Below, piece after piece: positions 11,374 to 22,260 of a stretch of 64,000 bases of DNA (position 1 is the first letter of the stretch; the number at the start of each line of letters is the position of its first letter). This stretch comes from Glandiceps talaboti (lineage: Eukaryota; Hemichordata; Enteropneusta; Spengelidae): NCBI RefSeq assembly GCF_964340395.1, contig NC_135554.1, positions 3,686,975 through 3,750,974 on the forward strand, given 5' to 3'. The notes under the pieces are model-generated. The model did no database searches and was not told the origin of the DNA. It worked only from the letters and a program-made list of their open reading frames with translations. The translations under genes were made by a program, and so were the position numbers.

Positions 11374-12473
11374 CTGACCTAAGCAATGTATCCTGGCAAC
11401 CAGTCCACATGTGCGAAGATCCGTCTGAAGCATACAATATTTTTAATGATTTATTTCATACTGTTATCAGAAGACATCTTCGAATAAATACATTTACAAG
11501 AACACAAAAGTCAATTAAAAGACCCTGGATCACAAAGGGCTTATTTACATCCATACATACAAAACATAAACTTTTCTCGAAAATGAAAAATCACCCAAGG
11601 AATAACCAAATTAAAAATAAGTATAGTAGGTACAGGAATACATTGACGAAGCTCCTTAGGTTGGCTAAGAAAAACTACTACACCAATAAAATTTCAAATG
11701 CCTCTGGCAACACCAACAAAACTTGGCTTATTATTAAAGAGATGTTGAACAAAACACATACCAAATGTTCTCCCGATAAATTAACTACAAACAACCCTGG
11801 AAACACATGCTTAACAGATACAAGAGATATTGCTCAAGAATTCAATAATTATTTCACTGGTATTGGGCCCAATCTTGCTCAAAAGATTACAAGCAACAAA
11901 GACTTTAGACAATACCTGGATGGGAACTACCTCAACTCCTTTTTCTTTCACCCCGTGTCTGAAGAAGACGTCCTTGGAGAAATATTCAAGCTTGATCCCC
12001 GCAAAGCTACCGGTCAGGACACAATTAATCCCCTCTTAGTTATACACGCTGCTCACATTATTGCATGCCCTCTCACACATATAATTAACTGTTCTCTCAA
12101 CAATGGTATTTTTCCAAGTCTACTTAAGATTGCCAAGGTAATACCTATTTATAAAAAAGGTTCGCCATGCGATGTTGGCAATTATCGCCCCATTTCAATT
12201 TTGCCCGTAATCAGTAAAGTGTTTGAATCTATTGTCAATCATCAACTTGTTATATATTTTGAAAAATACAACATCCTCATCAAAACTCAGTTTGGTTTCA
12301 GGAAAAAACACAGTACTAAGCTTGCCCTGGTTGACCTGATCACTGGTATTGCTAATAAGCTGGACAATGGATATCTGACATGTGGTATATTCATTGATTT
12401 GCGGAAAGCCTTTGACACAATAGACCATAGTATTCTTCTACAGTGTCAGAGGCTTGCCTTTACTTTGGTTTAA
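11223..12473 (+). pseudogene. LINE ORF2 part 2: linker and N-terminal reverse transcriptase
   Basis: Reads on from the frameshift at about 11222 in frame 3. The beginning supplies the end of the endonuclease (SDHYPI). The reverse transcriptase thumb/finger motifs follow: KATGQD, KVIPIYKKG, NYRPISILPVISK, FGFRKKHST and box A FIDLRKAFDTIDH (from about 12389) with a catalytic Asp. The frame ends with residues that are out of register. Compared with the family, roughly seven residues are missing between HSILL and the RGLPLLWF block, and the frame changes, so a short deletion near 12440-12455 broke the gene here. Confidence 0.88.
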
Positions 12474-13470
12474 AAGTTATCTCTCCCAGCGTAAGCAGTG
12501 TGTCTGTATAAATAATGTTACCTCGCCATATAGCGAAATACAATGTGGAGTACCACAAGGCTCAATTTTAGGCCCCCTTCTCTTTCTGATTTACATCAAT
12601 GATATTGTGAACGCTACTGATGCATTTGAATTTCGATTATTTGCCGACGACACAAACTTGTTTCAATTTATCAACAATCCCTCAAATATAATTCAGCTTG
12701 ATCAATTCCATTTCGACTTCAGGAAAGTCTGTGACTGGTGCGACGCCAATAGGCTCACTATCAATGTAGAAAAAACGAATTTCATGATTATTAAGACTTC
12801 GCAAAGATTGGTGAAAACGGAGGGAAGTCTGGGCATCAATCGCTCACAAATTTCACAAGTAACGTCAACCAATTATCATGGCGTGTGTTTGGATCAAAAT
12901 ATGCTTTGGACATCACACATTGAAAAAGTTAGGAAAGCAATTTCTCCAATTAATGGCATAATTTCCAAAATTCGCTATTACGTACCTAAATCTACTCTTC
13001 TTCTGCTGTATAACTCTATGATCTTGCCCCATATCTCATATTGTATAGAGATATGGGGCAATACATACAATACATTTCTCAAGCCTATCTTAAACCTTCA
13101 AAAGAAAGTTATTCGCTTTATAACTTTTTCAAATATTGGTGCTCCCTCCGCCCCTCTTTTTCAGCAACTAGGAATTCTAAGTGTCCACCAGCAATGCAAA
13201 TTTAATACTTCTTTATTTATTTTTGATTTGAGGGCCGGTCACTTCCCGCAAACAGTTAACGACTATTTCAACACACCACCAAATACGTATCACACTCGGA
13301 ATACAACGAGAGATAACTTTTACATTCCAAAAGTAAATCTTACTTTGACGCAACACAATTTTCAGTATGCAGCTGCAAAACATTGGAACTCCTTACCTGA
13401 AGAATTGAAAAAAATACAATCCAGGACTACTTTTAAATCTCAGTTAAAACAGTATTTGTTACAAAATTAA
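12454..13470 (+). pseudogene. LINE ORF2 part 3: C-terminal reverse transcriptase
   Basis: Continues in frame 1 from LPLLWFKSYL. Box B is CGVPQGSILGP; box C is FADD at 12640-12651, carrying the two catalytic Asp residues. The tail carries the LPHISYCIEIWGN and NSLPEELKK blocks typical of the CR1/L2/Jockey group C-terminus, then a stop at 13470. Apart from the upstream breaks this part is open and well preserved, which suggests a fairly recent insertion. Family assignment rests on the box B/C wording; placement in an exact clade would need a tree. Confidence 0.88.
13024..13061. repeat. Perfect 14-bp inverted repeat within the LINE ORF
   Basis: ttgccccatatctc (13024-13037) and gagatatggggcaa (13048-13061) are exact reverse complements with a 10-nt loop. 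They lie over the codons for LPHISYCIEIWGN. Confidence 0.9.
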
Positions 13471-13637
13471 TTCAGCTTTTTCTACCTTACATTGCATTTA
13501 ATGCCAGTTGTTATATATTTTTTTTGATGAGAACGCGTTTTGTTTTGTTTGTTTGTTTTTTGTTTGTTTTTGTTTTAATTTCAAATTTGTTTTTGTTTTT
13601 GCTTTGGTTATTTTATTTGTTTAATCAATTGTAGTAT

Positions 13638-13682
13638 GGGCCACAAACTTGACTAGTTTGTTTCAAACTATTTCTGTGGTCC
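13638..13682 (+). other. LINE 3'-UTR two-tier stem-loop
   Basis: The outer stem is gggccaca (13638-13645) with tgtggtcc (13675-13682), including one G-U pair. The inner hairpin is tagtttg (13654-13660) with caaacta (13664-13670) around a ttt loop. Stem-loops of this kind near LINE 3' ends can be recognised by the element's reverse transcriptase; that role is inferred here. Confidence 0.6.
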
Positions 13683-13800
13683 AGCCATAAACTCTGTATT
13701 CATCCATCAGTTTAATTGTAATATTTATTCCACTGTCTTTTGTACTTCCTCTCTTGTTATGTTGATATGATTTTGAGTTTGTGGCAAATAAAATACTATA

Positions 13801-15387
13801 TCTAAAATACATTATGAGGCAAATATATAAAATCAATATTGTCAGGTGGACAATCTGGAAAATTTGATAAATTAAAGTCAATATTCAAAATACTACAACA
13901 AAGACCACTATACGTTGTTATACATGTACATCTGTGAACGGCACAGTGTTTAAAAACATTAAATTTACTGGCATCAGGTTTGTAAACTTTCTAGTTCTCC
14001 GATCCGGCATCTGTGGAACTTTAAAATGTAACTTGAAAAGCATATATGGACTATCATAAACATTACTTACACACTTGTAAAAAATACCATGTCTAAAAAC
14101 ATCCTCCGTTGCGCTGAGAGGGGATTGGCAAATCGAAAAACTTGCATAATGTGCATATTGTGTCGGTTAAAAATTATTCCGTTTAATGAATTTTCCAGAA
14201 CCCTTTCAATGCTAGCCTGTGGTTTATTTTGGCAAGGTTACCAAATGATTGAGCCCTATTCCAGAATACTCCCCATGGGTGATCAAGGTATGCTGTTCCT
14301 GCGCCAAACCACAATTGAATGGGGTTGGCTAAGTATCTCCAAATATAGATTACGATCCAACCTCTCCTTGCAAATCCCACACTTATAAAGAAATCTCTTA
14401 TTATGTATGAACACTGAAGTCGATTACCACTGTTATTTTATACTAGTGTATCATACATTTGCACATCTCCAGAATACGGGAAGTATGCCATATAACTGCA
14501 CAAATGAAAATCAGCGACAACGTTTTTTTTGTGAGCTTGAAGGGAAGAGGGAACTGGGAAACAATTTGTACAAAATATTTTCTCATCAGCCCCCACCCCT
14601 TCCCTAAGTGCTGTTCGTTCCCTCTGTTTGCATTTGCGCGGAAATGTAATTCAGGCCAGATATACTCTCTGTCTAAAATAGGTGGAACAACATTATCCAC
14701 ATATTAGGGCAAGAAATGGCAAGACAACTAGTTTATTAACTGTGGAAAGCTTCATAAGACAGTTGATTTCTCGGGATTCAATTACGATATGAGCAGTCAA
14801 ATTTTTGGTCGCTTCTTTCTTTATGTGAGGAGGATTTAATTTAGAAGTGTTTAAGACGATTTTTATGAAGATAGCACACTCGAGTAAACATATAACTATC
14901 AATCCAACAATATATACCAATGACAACTGTCAATCAAACGTGTCACGTGAACTTATTGCTTTGGTAAATGAAAATATAATTTCATTGAGACACTGACCCG
15001 CCCCTGTGCTACATCCAAGTGGGACACACAGAAGTATCTTTATACGCATATAAAGTCCAGATACGTCCTGATAAAGGAAGTCAAAAGTACAAACCATGTT
15101 TGGCAGTGTCATTTCATTTTGGTACATGCAAATGTATAATTGTTTTTTCTTCTGAGCTAACATAAAATGGAATATTAATGCTAGTACCTTTAGAATTCAA
15201 ACTGTTCTTACTACATTTATCAAGTAAACAAATATACCTCACGTCTGAATAAAGACTTGAATATGTGCTGAACAAGAAAAAATGAATCGATTAACTAGAG
15301 ATTCTTACATTAATACTTTGGTGACTTCTGCACAAATGTTGAAGACATTCATTGACATCACTGTACCAGTCATTCTGTAACGTACAC
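13801..15387. other. Intergenic, no gene seen
   Basis: Several short open frames on both strands, none with domain, start-context or splice support. The 14410-14710 block has open frames on both strands and could be part of an old dispersed repeat, which I cannot identify. Confidence 0.5.
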
Positions 15388-15423
15388 GTACTATAGCGTA
15401 GAATGCTTGCCAATATTCGAAAA

Positions 15424-15895
15424 TACAATACTGCAATGACTATATGCAATACTGCAATGACTATATGCAATACTGCAATGACTATATGCAATACTGCAAT
15501 GACTATATGCGATATGACTGCATGAGATGACTATATGCGATATGACTACATGAGGTGACTACATGCGATATGACTACATGCGATGTGACTACATGAGATG
15601 ACTACATGCGATATGACTACATGAGATGACTACATGCGATATGACTACATGAGGTGACTACATGCGATATGACTACATGAGATGACTACATGCGATATGA
15701 CTACATGAGATGACTACATGCGATATGACTACATGAGGTGACTACATGCGATATGACTACATGCGATGTGACTACATGAAATGACTACATGTACATGCGA
15801 TATGACTACATGAGATGACTACATGCGATATGACTACATGAGATGACTACATGCGACATGACTACATGAGATGACTATATGCAATACTGCGATGC
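15424..15895. repeat. Minisatellite of left foldback arm
   Basis: Starts with four copies of a 21-bp unit (tactgcaatgactatatgca type), then about fifteen copies of a gactacatgagat / gactacatgcgatat unit. The right arm carries fewer copies of the same repeat in reverse complement (18125-18400). Confidence 0.9.
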
Positions 15896-16284
15896 GAGAT
15901 GATGACATGATATGCGGCGATTTTGTAATGACGTTATGCCATTCGTAGATTATTCAATACGCATAATACGAGTATTGATATGAAACAGGCTAGGGAGTAC
16001 TCCTCAGCATGTTGCACCGTTGCACGTGGTAAGAGGTGGACCATTTGATATCCGGGGGGGGGGGGGCTTGGAAGATTTCGGGGAAAAAAAGATGCCAAAT
16101 GGATTTGCTTGAAAAAAAATCCGGATATGAGAGGGTGATGGGAAAAAAAGACGGACCACTACTGCTAGAAAAAAAAATGTCTTGGCAGGGAAATGATGCA
16201 CAGGTTCGAGTATAATGTTCAACTTGCTCGTACCTCTCCAACCAGGACACTTGTCAAATCATGACAAACAGTTTCAAACACATG

Positions 16285-17668
16285 TCAGGTACCAGTCAGT
16301 TTCGTTAGCATGTGGTACATATATATATATTTGTTCTTTTCTCTGTTTCTTTCATAAATGGTTTAAATATTACTTCATGTAAGGGTTCATAAATAACTAT
16401 ACATAACATTATACATATAATACATGTATTACCTTGCTACCACACTAGTTACAGAACATGCCATGTAAGTGTTTGGCTGTTTCACAATCAGTGCTTCACT
16501 TATCTTACACTTTGGGGCAAAAGTGAACTTGAAGGTTTTGTAATGGTAACCTTCATACTATTGGATAGTTTATAAAAGAACTTAATCTAAATTGTTCTAG
16601 TCTCTTCAGTATGAATTTGTCAAAAGGGATGCTATACTTCCTATTTCAGACACTACATGTATCGACACCACAACTCAAATTCAAGTTTCTATTGTACACT
16701 AGGTATGACCTCCTAAAGTGCTCTAACACATCAGTAACTTTACTATACATGCTATATCAATGCCCCTATACCAATGTTACAGGCCCACTTTTATAACATG
16801 GAAAACTTAGGTAAAAAGTTATATTTACTTTAGCTTTTCGATGCTTGGCAATATATATCTCAGAGGCTATGCATGACCTAAAAATTGCCTAAATAGAAAC
16901 AAAAAACTGCAGATCTGGCGGGGGGGACCCCTTGCACTCCATCACCCCAGAGGCCACTCATTCGTTAAACCAACAATAAGATTCACCAAAATTGGTAAAA
17001 AAAAACGTAGACATGTCCAAGCCTCAAATCAAAGTTCTTCCCTCCACCTCTTACTGTCAAGATGCTATGGAACTTTATTTCAAACATGTTTCAACCTTAT
17101 GTAGTTGCTTTTTACATGTTAGAGCTGCCTTGTAAAGCTTGTAAATTATTGTCTGAAAGTGTCTGTGAATAGCCTAAACATTGCCTTTAGAAGTAAAAAA
17201 CCTCCAGGGCTTCTAGGGGGGACCCCCAAGAACCCCCCGTAAGAGGTAGACATGTTCCAGTCTCAAATCAAAGTTCTTTCCTCCACCTCTTACTGTCAAG
17301 ATGCTATGAAACTTTATTTCAAAAATGTTTCAACCTCACAGAGTTGCTTTTTACATGTTAGAGCTGTCTTGTAAAATTTGTAAATTATTGTCTGAAAGTG
17401 TCTGTGAATAGCCTAAACATTGCCTTTAGAAGTAAAAATCCTCCAGGCCGTTTTGTAGAACCCTAGAACCCCCCCCCCCATTCACACACACAATAACACA
17501 CAAGAGGTGGACATATCCCAGTCTCAAAGCTCTTCCCTCTACAACTTACTGTCAGATGCTATGAAACTTTATTCAGGGGGGTCAGTGACTTTTTGTCGGC
17601 CCAATGGAAAAAAAAAAACACTGACACCCCCCATCCCCCAAGCTTGAGAAACTGACTGGTCTATCTGA
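16285..17668 (-). mobile_element. Diverged TIR element, relative of the 22718-24747 element
   Basis: Reads as a decayed, reverse-oriented relative of the element at 22718-24747. Its right end (gagaaactgactggtc near 17647) matches that element's start in complement. Its left part at 16430-16580 matches 24300-24430 in complement (cagaacatgccatgtaa, cagtgcttcactta, aagtgaacttgaagg). The 17020-17560 block (cctccacctcttactgtcaa, repeated) is the complement of the internal 23040-23560 repeats. No transposase reading frame. Ends are too diverged to confirm a target duplication. Confidence 0.7.
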
Positions 17669-18003
17669 ATGTTTGAGCTCACCAATCAAGTTTCCGATTT
17701 GTATTTTCAGTGTGTCATGGCATAAAAACTGTCAACGATGTTTATTTAATTGAAAATCAAACATGTATGAAATATGTAGTTTTCTAAATATAATATGTGT
17801 GTGATAGAACATCTTTTTACTCTCTCTATTACCGTGTGCCAAAACCAAACAGAAAATTGTGGCAACAAATGTAGGTGTTCAACATTGACGTAAAAAAAAT
17901 CCGGACATCTCAAAGAAGCAAAGAAAAAAGTTGCCAGCATAGGCGAAGGAGAAAAAAATAATTCTCAGGCAAGCAGGTGGGGAAAAAAATAATGACTCTC
18001 CAC

Positions 18004-18437
18004 CAATCTTCAAAGCCCCCCAGGATATCGAATGGTCTACCCCTTATGCATATTGAATAATCTACGAATGGCATAACGTCATTACAAAATCGCCGCATAT
18101 CATGTCATCATCTCGCATCGCAGTATAGCATGTAGTCATCTCATGTAGTCATATCGCATGTAGTCATCTCATGTAGTCACATCGCATGTAGTCACCTCAT
18201 GTAGTCATATCGCATGTAGTCATCTCATGTAGTCATATCGCATGTAGTCATCTCATGTAGTCATCTAATGTAGTCGCATCGCATGTAGTCACCTCATGTA
18301 GTCATATCGCACGTAGTCATCTCATGTAGTCATATCGCATATAGTCATTGCAGTATTGCATATAGTCATTGCAGTATTGCATATAGTCATTGCAGTATTG
18401 AATTTTCGAATATTGGCAGGCATTCAACGCCATAGTA
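18004..18437. repeat. Right arm of foldback-like element
   Basis: Reverse complement of the left arm; consists of tcatctcatgtagtcatatc-type units followed by three gcatatagtcattgcagtatt units, ending at gcattcaacgccatagta. Confidence 0.8.
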
Positions 18438-18513
18438 TGTATGTATGTATGTATGTATGTATGTATGTATGTATGTATGTATGTATGTATGTATGTATGT
18501 ATGTATGTATGTA

Positions 18514-18548
<35 letters not shown>

Positions 18549-18826
18549 ATGTATGTATGTATGTATGTATGTACGTATGTATGTATGTACGTACGTACGT
18601 ACGTACGCATATCATGCATGCATGCATGTATGTATGTATGTATGTATGTATGTATGTATGTATGTATGTACGTACGTACGTACGTACGTACGTACGTGTG
18701 TGTGTGTGTGTGTATATGTATGTACGTACGTACGTACGTACGTACGTCTGTGTGTGTGTGTGTGTATATGTATGTACGTACGTACGTACGTACGTCTGTG
18801 TGTGTGTGTGTGTGTACGTACGTACG

Positions 18827-18858
<32 letters not shown>

Positions 18859-19083
18859 TGTATGTATGTACGTACGTACGTACGTACGTGTGTGTGTGTG
18901 TGTATATGTATGTACGTACGTACGTCTCTGTGTGTGTGTGTGTGTGTACGTACGTACGTACGTACGTACGTACGTACGTATGTATGTATGTACGTACGTA
19001 CGTACGTACGCACGCACGCATGCATGTATGTATGTATGTATGTATGTATGTATGTATGTATGTATGTATGTATGTATGTATAA
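18438..19083. repeat. Compound (TATG)n/(TACG)n/(TG)n microsatellite, ~645 bp
   Basis: Blocks of tatg, tacg and tg alternate, with a catg block near 18614. Nearly every step alternates pyrimidine and purine; exceptions are scattered tct/tcat interruptions. All frames are open on both strands, giving cysteine/valine/tyrosine and threonine/histidine repeat frames that are artefacts. Confidence 0.97.
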
Positions 19084-19250
19084 AGATATGCATATGGAAC
19101 TAATAAATCAGTCCGTATAAATAGCTGTTAAATCCGACGTTTCGAATAAATAGTCTTTTTCAAAGGAAAAATCGGTGAGACATAGAAATGTTAGGTCAAA
19201 ACCCGAACATTTCTAAATATAATGGAACAAAACCGCGCGTGATATATAAA
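19084..19250 (-). mobile_element. Possible Penelope-like element 3' tail
   Basis: On the minus strand the block contains CGAAACGTCGGATTTAAC followed by CTGATTTATTAGTTCC and then the (CATA)n run. The CGAAACGTCGGAT wording next to a tetranucleotide tail is typical of Penelope-like retroelement termini, which carry decayed hammerhead ribozyme cores. Recognition is from memory of that motif; no GIY-YIG or reverse transcriptase frame is present. Confidence 0.35.
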
Positions 19251-19487
19251 CGGTTTAAACGTGGGAAAAGTTCTTATATTGGCACGCACCAAATAAAACC
19301 CAATAGAATACGCCTGAACTTTAAAAAATACCCAGTGATTAGATTGGGAAAGACGAGAATAATCTATTAATTCCAAGGGGTTCCAGCGTTCCATGACGGA
19401 AAATGATTTCTTCTTCCTTTAACTTCAATGCTTTCTCATCACCAGAAATGGTGCAATTGGTTATTTTAACATGCAGTATTATTACTA
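19251..19487. other. Intergenic, no gene seen
   Basis: Unique sequence between the possible Penelope tail and a (GT)n tract; could be more of the same retroelement fragment. No coding support. Confidence 0.4.
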
Positions 19488-19498
19488 CGCGCGCGCGC

Positions 19499-19531
<33 letters not shown>

Positions 19532-19575
19532 TGAGTGTGTGTCTCTCTGTGTGTGTGTGTGAGTGTGTGTGTCTG

Positions 19576-19669
<94 letters not shown>
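19488..19669. repeat. (GC)n/(GT)n/(CT)n compound microsatellite
   Basis: Begins with a gc-alternating run, then gt runs with ct interruptions and a ~75-bp pure (GT)n tract at the end. Confidence 0.97.
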
Positions 19670-19670
<1 letters not shown>

Positions 19671-19813
19671 GAGTGGGGCAGTTCGATTCACCATTAACCG
19701 GAATACAGCTACATACCATTCACAAATAATGCGATGTTAAAATAACCAATTGCAACTCATGATCCGATCAAAACACAAATAAGAGACATGCTATATTTAA
19801 ACTACAACACATA

Positions 19814-19817
<4 letters not shown>

Positions 19818-19862
<45 letters not shown>

Positions 19863-19868
19863 GCCAGA
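19818..19868. repeat. (CAGA)n microsatellite
   Basis: About a dozen copies of caga, followed by a looser aaac/aacg-rich stretch to about 19940. Confidence 0.95.
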
Positions 19869-20453
19869 CAAACGAACAAACGAACAAACAAATGAAAAAC
19901 AAAACAAAAAACAAAAACAAGCAAACACAAACACACATATACACACAGCGAAGTTATTTGCATACCTGTGTATTACTAGTATACAATATACATTGACAGA
20001 ACTGTATAATCGAGAGTATAATAACATATTTCACATAGCATCGTGCAATCAACACTGCCTGTCAACTTATCACAATGTCAGCAGACCATATGTTATACGT
20101 ACTATATTAGTATATTGTACACAAGCAGACAACAGTCTCCCCTGTCCCTTAGTAGTTGTGCACACAACGTGTAAAGTGGTGATAATATAAATCTCAAAGA
20201 GCACTACGTACAATGTACTCGACGACTATATATATGTCAGGTGAAGGTTCAAACCAAGGGACAATTAAGACGGTAAAACCGTGATAAAAGTGTAACCGGG
20301 GTCACTAAGCTTCACCACAATACAATTTTTTTTAATTACTAGTTCTCTGTAACGGTCAGTTTTACTATGTAATGTATATATGTAAATATAAGTCCACTTC
20401 AGAATCCTTTAAAGATTCCAGCGATAGTCTCAAAGTTCTCAATTGTTCATGAA

Positions 20454-20543
20454 TAGTCTTTGTAGATACTCGTAATAGTCTTTGTAGATACTCGTAATAG
20501 TCTTTGTAGATACTGGTAATAGTCTTCGCAATTACTCTGTAAT
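20454..20543. repeat. 22-bp unit, about four copies
   Basis: tagtctttgtagatactcgt-type units repeat at 22-bp spacing; the last copy is diverged. Confidence 0.85.
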
Positions 20544-20808
20544 AATATAGTTTATATAAATATTTGGTTCAAAAATATACTCGATGTAAATATTCCGTTT
20601 AACGTAACTATAGTCTCTGGAAGTACTCGTTTCGACGATACAAACTCTGTAAATTATCGAAATGTAGCAGACACGTTGAAGATATTCAGTTCAACCGTTA
20701 AATAGACGAACCTCAACGTTCTATATGTATTGCATTTGTTTCAATCGATGAAATAATTACACTTTATCAGTTACTATTTATACAACGTCTCACTAGTTTA
20801 CAACTCAC

Positions 20809-21031
20809 GTATTTGTAGCTTACTCTCATTCACGATGTTATAGTTTGCTTCCATGGCCACTCCACGAAGATGTAGCTTACTTCCACTCGAGTCGAACCTG
20901 ACAAGCTCGTCACCAGTTGGAATATATACGTCTAATTCCAACGGCGAGGTTTCCAATTCATCACAAAGTGTGCATGCATTACCAGTCTTCAAATTCACCG
21001 CAATCCTGCCGACTACGGGGTCACTAAATGA
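20809..21031 (-). CDS. Possible orphan coding exon, unknown protein
   Basis: On the minus strand a 223-nt open segment starts right after a good acceptor (TCTTCGCCCCAG) and stops at a GTGAGT donor-like site (20803-20808). It encodes about 74 residues of mixed, protein-like composition, including the segments GNACTLCDELETSPLELDV and FDSSGSKLHLRGVAME, with no low complexity. The frame stays open a few codons past the donor. I do not recognise the domain. No partner exons are identifiable nearby, so it may be a captured or decayed gene fragment or chance. The plus-strand frame over the same bases (20853-21101) is the less convincing alternative. Confidence 0.3.
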
Positions 21032-21696
21032 CTGGGGCGAAGAGACGCGTGTGTTATACTCTTTGCAAGACTTTCTTCACTCAATGAGGTGTAGACAATA
21101 GGAAACAAACCTACAATGAGAATACAAAAGGGAAAAGTTAAAGTTTACACAACTCAAAGTAGATAGATGATAAGACGAACATGACAATAATTCATTAAAT
21201 ACAACTAATATAAGTAAAACAAGTATACTTGTGAATTATAACTAAATGAACTCTTACTCCGCACGTTGGCTGAACCTTGCTAGAGACAGTTGAGTGACGC
21301 TACCAACGGCAAGGTGCCCGTTCTGGAAGTGTGTAACATACAGGGGCTAACACATCATTGGGTGTACAGTGACAACTGATAACGATATCATTTCTTTGGA
21401 GTGAGATTATGATTTTTGAGACTATAAACCTTGTACGTACATTAACAACTAACGGCCTCTTTGAATTTGTTTTATTGAATTGATATCATCAATGAAAACT
21501 GCGATCCTCCCCTAACTGAGAAGAGAAGATAATATTAAATAATAATCTAAACAATTGCTTCAGAAAAAACAACACATCCATATCTATGACCGTCAACACG
21601 TTCAATATTTGCTGCAGCTGTTTATACATATAAATCTAAAAGTACAACGAGATTTGTAGCCCAATTGCAAGTTCCAAATAACATCTGCTTATAATA
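21032..21696. other. Intergenic, no gene seen
   Basis: No coding, RNA or element signal that I can support. Confidence 0.5.
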
Positions 21697-21795
21697 AAAC
21701 AAACAAACAAACAAACAAACAAACAAACACACACACATACATACATACATACATACAAACAAACAAACAAACAAACAAACAAACAAACAAACGAA
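21697..21795. repeat. (CAAA)n/(CATA)n microsatellite
   Basis: caaa runs on both sides of a short caca/cata run. Confidence 0.97.
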
Positions 21796-21960
21796 CAAAA
21801 CAGAGCAATTGTTGCAAGGAGGCAAAAAACAAAAGTAAGTTGAACAGTGACCTGCCTGAGACGAACATTAGCCAAACATTCGCTGACTGCATATACACGC
21901 ATGTCAGCCTTCCGAGGCCAGAGAGATTGCGATCGGTTTTGTGTTTTGATGTTCACGATA

Positions 21961-22205
21961 AGGGAGCCGTAATTATTTATGACATGAGGAGGGGGGGGGG
22001 GGGTTCAGAGAAATTGCTTTGAAAATGTGAGTAACCCCCCCCCCCCTGCCTGGTTTGAACTTTTTTCGTACCCCCCTCATTGACTCAAAATGTTTTCGTA
22101 ACCCCCACACCATTTTACAGTCATAACTTTTAATGGCGTTCTACAAACATTACACAAATTGAGGTTGAGTGTATATTCCATTGAGACATACATACATACA
22201 TACAT

Positions 22206-22260
<55 letters not shown>

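Larger units (their letters stand above)
10520..13800 (+). mobile_element. CR1/L2/Jockey-group non-LTR retrotransposon, inactive
   Basis: Contains the apurinic-like endonuclease, reverse transcriptase and C-terminal region of a LINE ORF2, then a 3' UTR with a stem-loop and an aataaa-containing end near 13785-13800. The coding region is intact except for one frameshift in the endonuclease and one small deletion/frameshift in the reverse transcriptase. The 5' limit is uncertain and no ORF1 was found. Confidence 0.85.
15388..18437. mobile_element. Foldback-like element with minisatellite arms
   Basis: Left arm 15388-16078 and right arm 18004-18437 are reverse complements. Outer ends are tactatagcgtagaatgc near 15389 against gcattcaacgccatagta near 18421. 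Mid-arm tandem repeats of gactacatgcgatat type occur in both, and an inner unique block (gatgatgacatgatatgcgg, gtaatgacgttatgcc) occurs near 15900 and in complement near 18070-18110. The innermost match is ggaccatttgatatcc against ggatatcgaatggtc. Arms differ in length because the minisatellite copy number differs. Foldback/Galileo-type elements have long tandem-rich inverted repeats like this. No transposase is present; the loop holds another TIR element. Confidence 0.65.

Noticed and set aside
11830-12428. Short frames on other frames or strand within the LINE
   Set aside because: Shadow frames of the reverse transcriptase coding sequence.
14089-14707. Overlapping open frames of 66-99 codons on both strands
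   Set aside because: No domain, start context or splice borders; open on both strands in AT-rich DNA, and probably chance or part of an unidentified dispersed repeat.
18317-19120. Threonine/histidine/tyrosine and cysteine/valine/methionine repeat frames
   Set aside because: Tetranucleotide and dinucleotide microsatellite translations.
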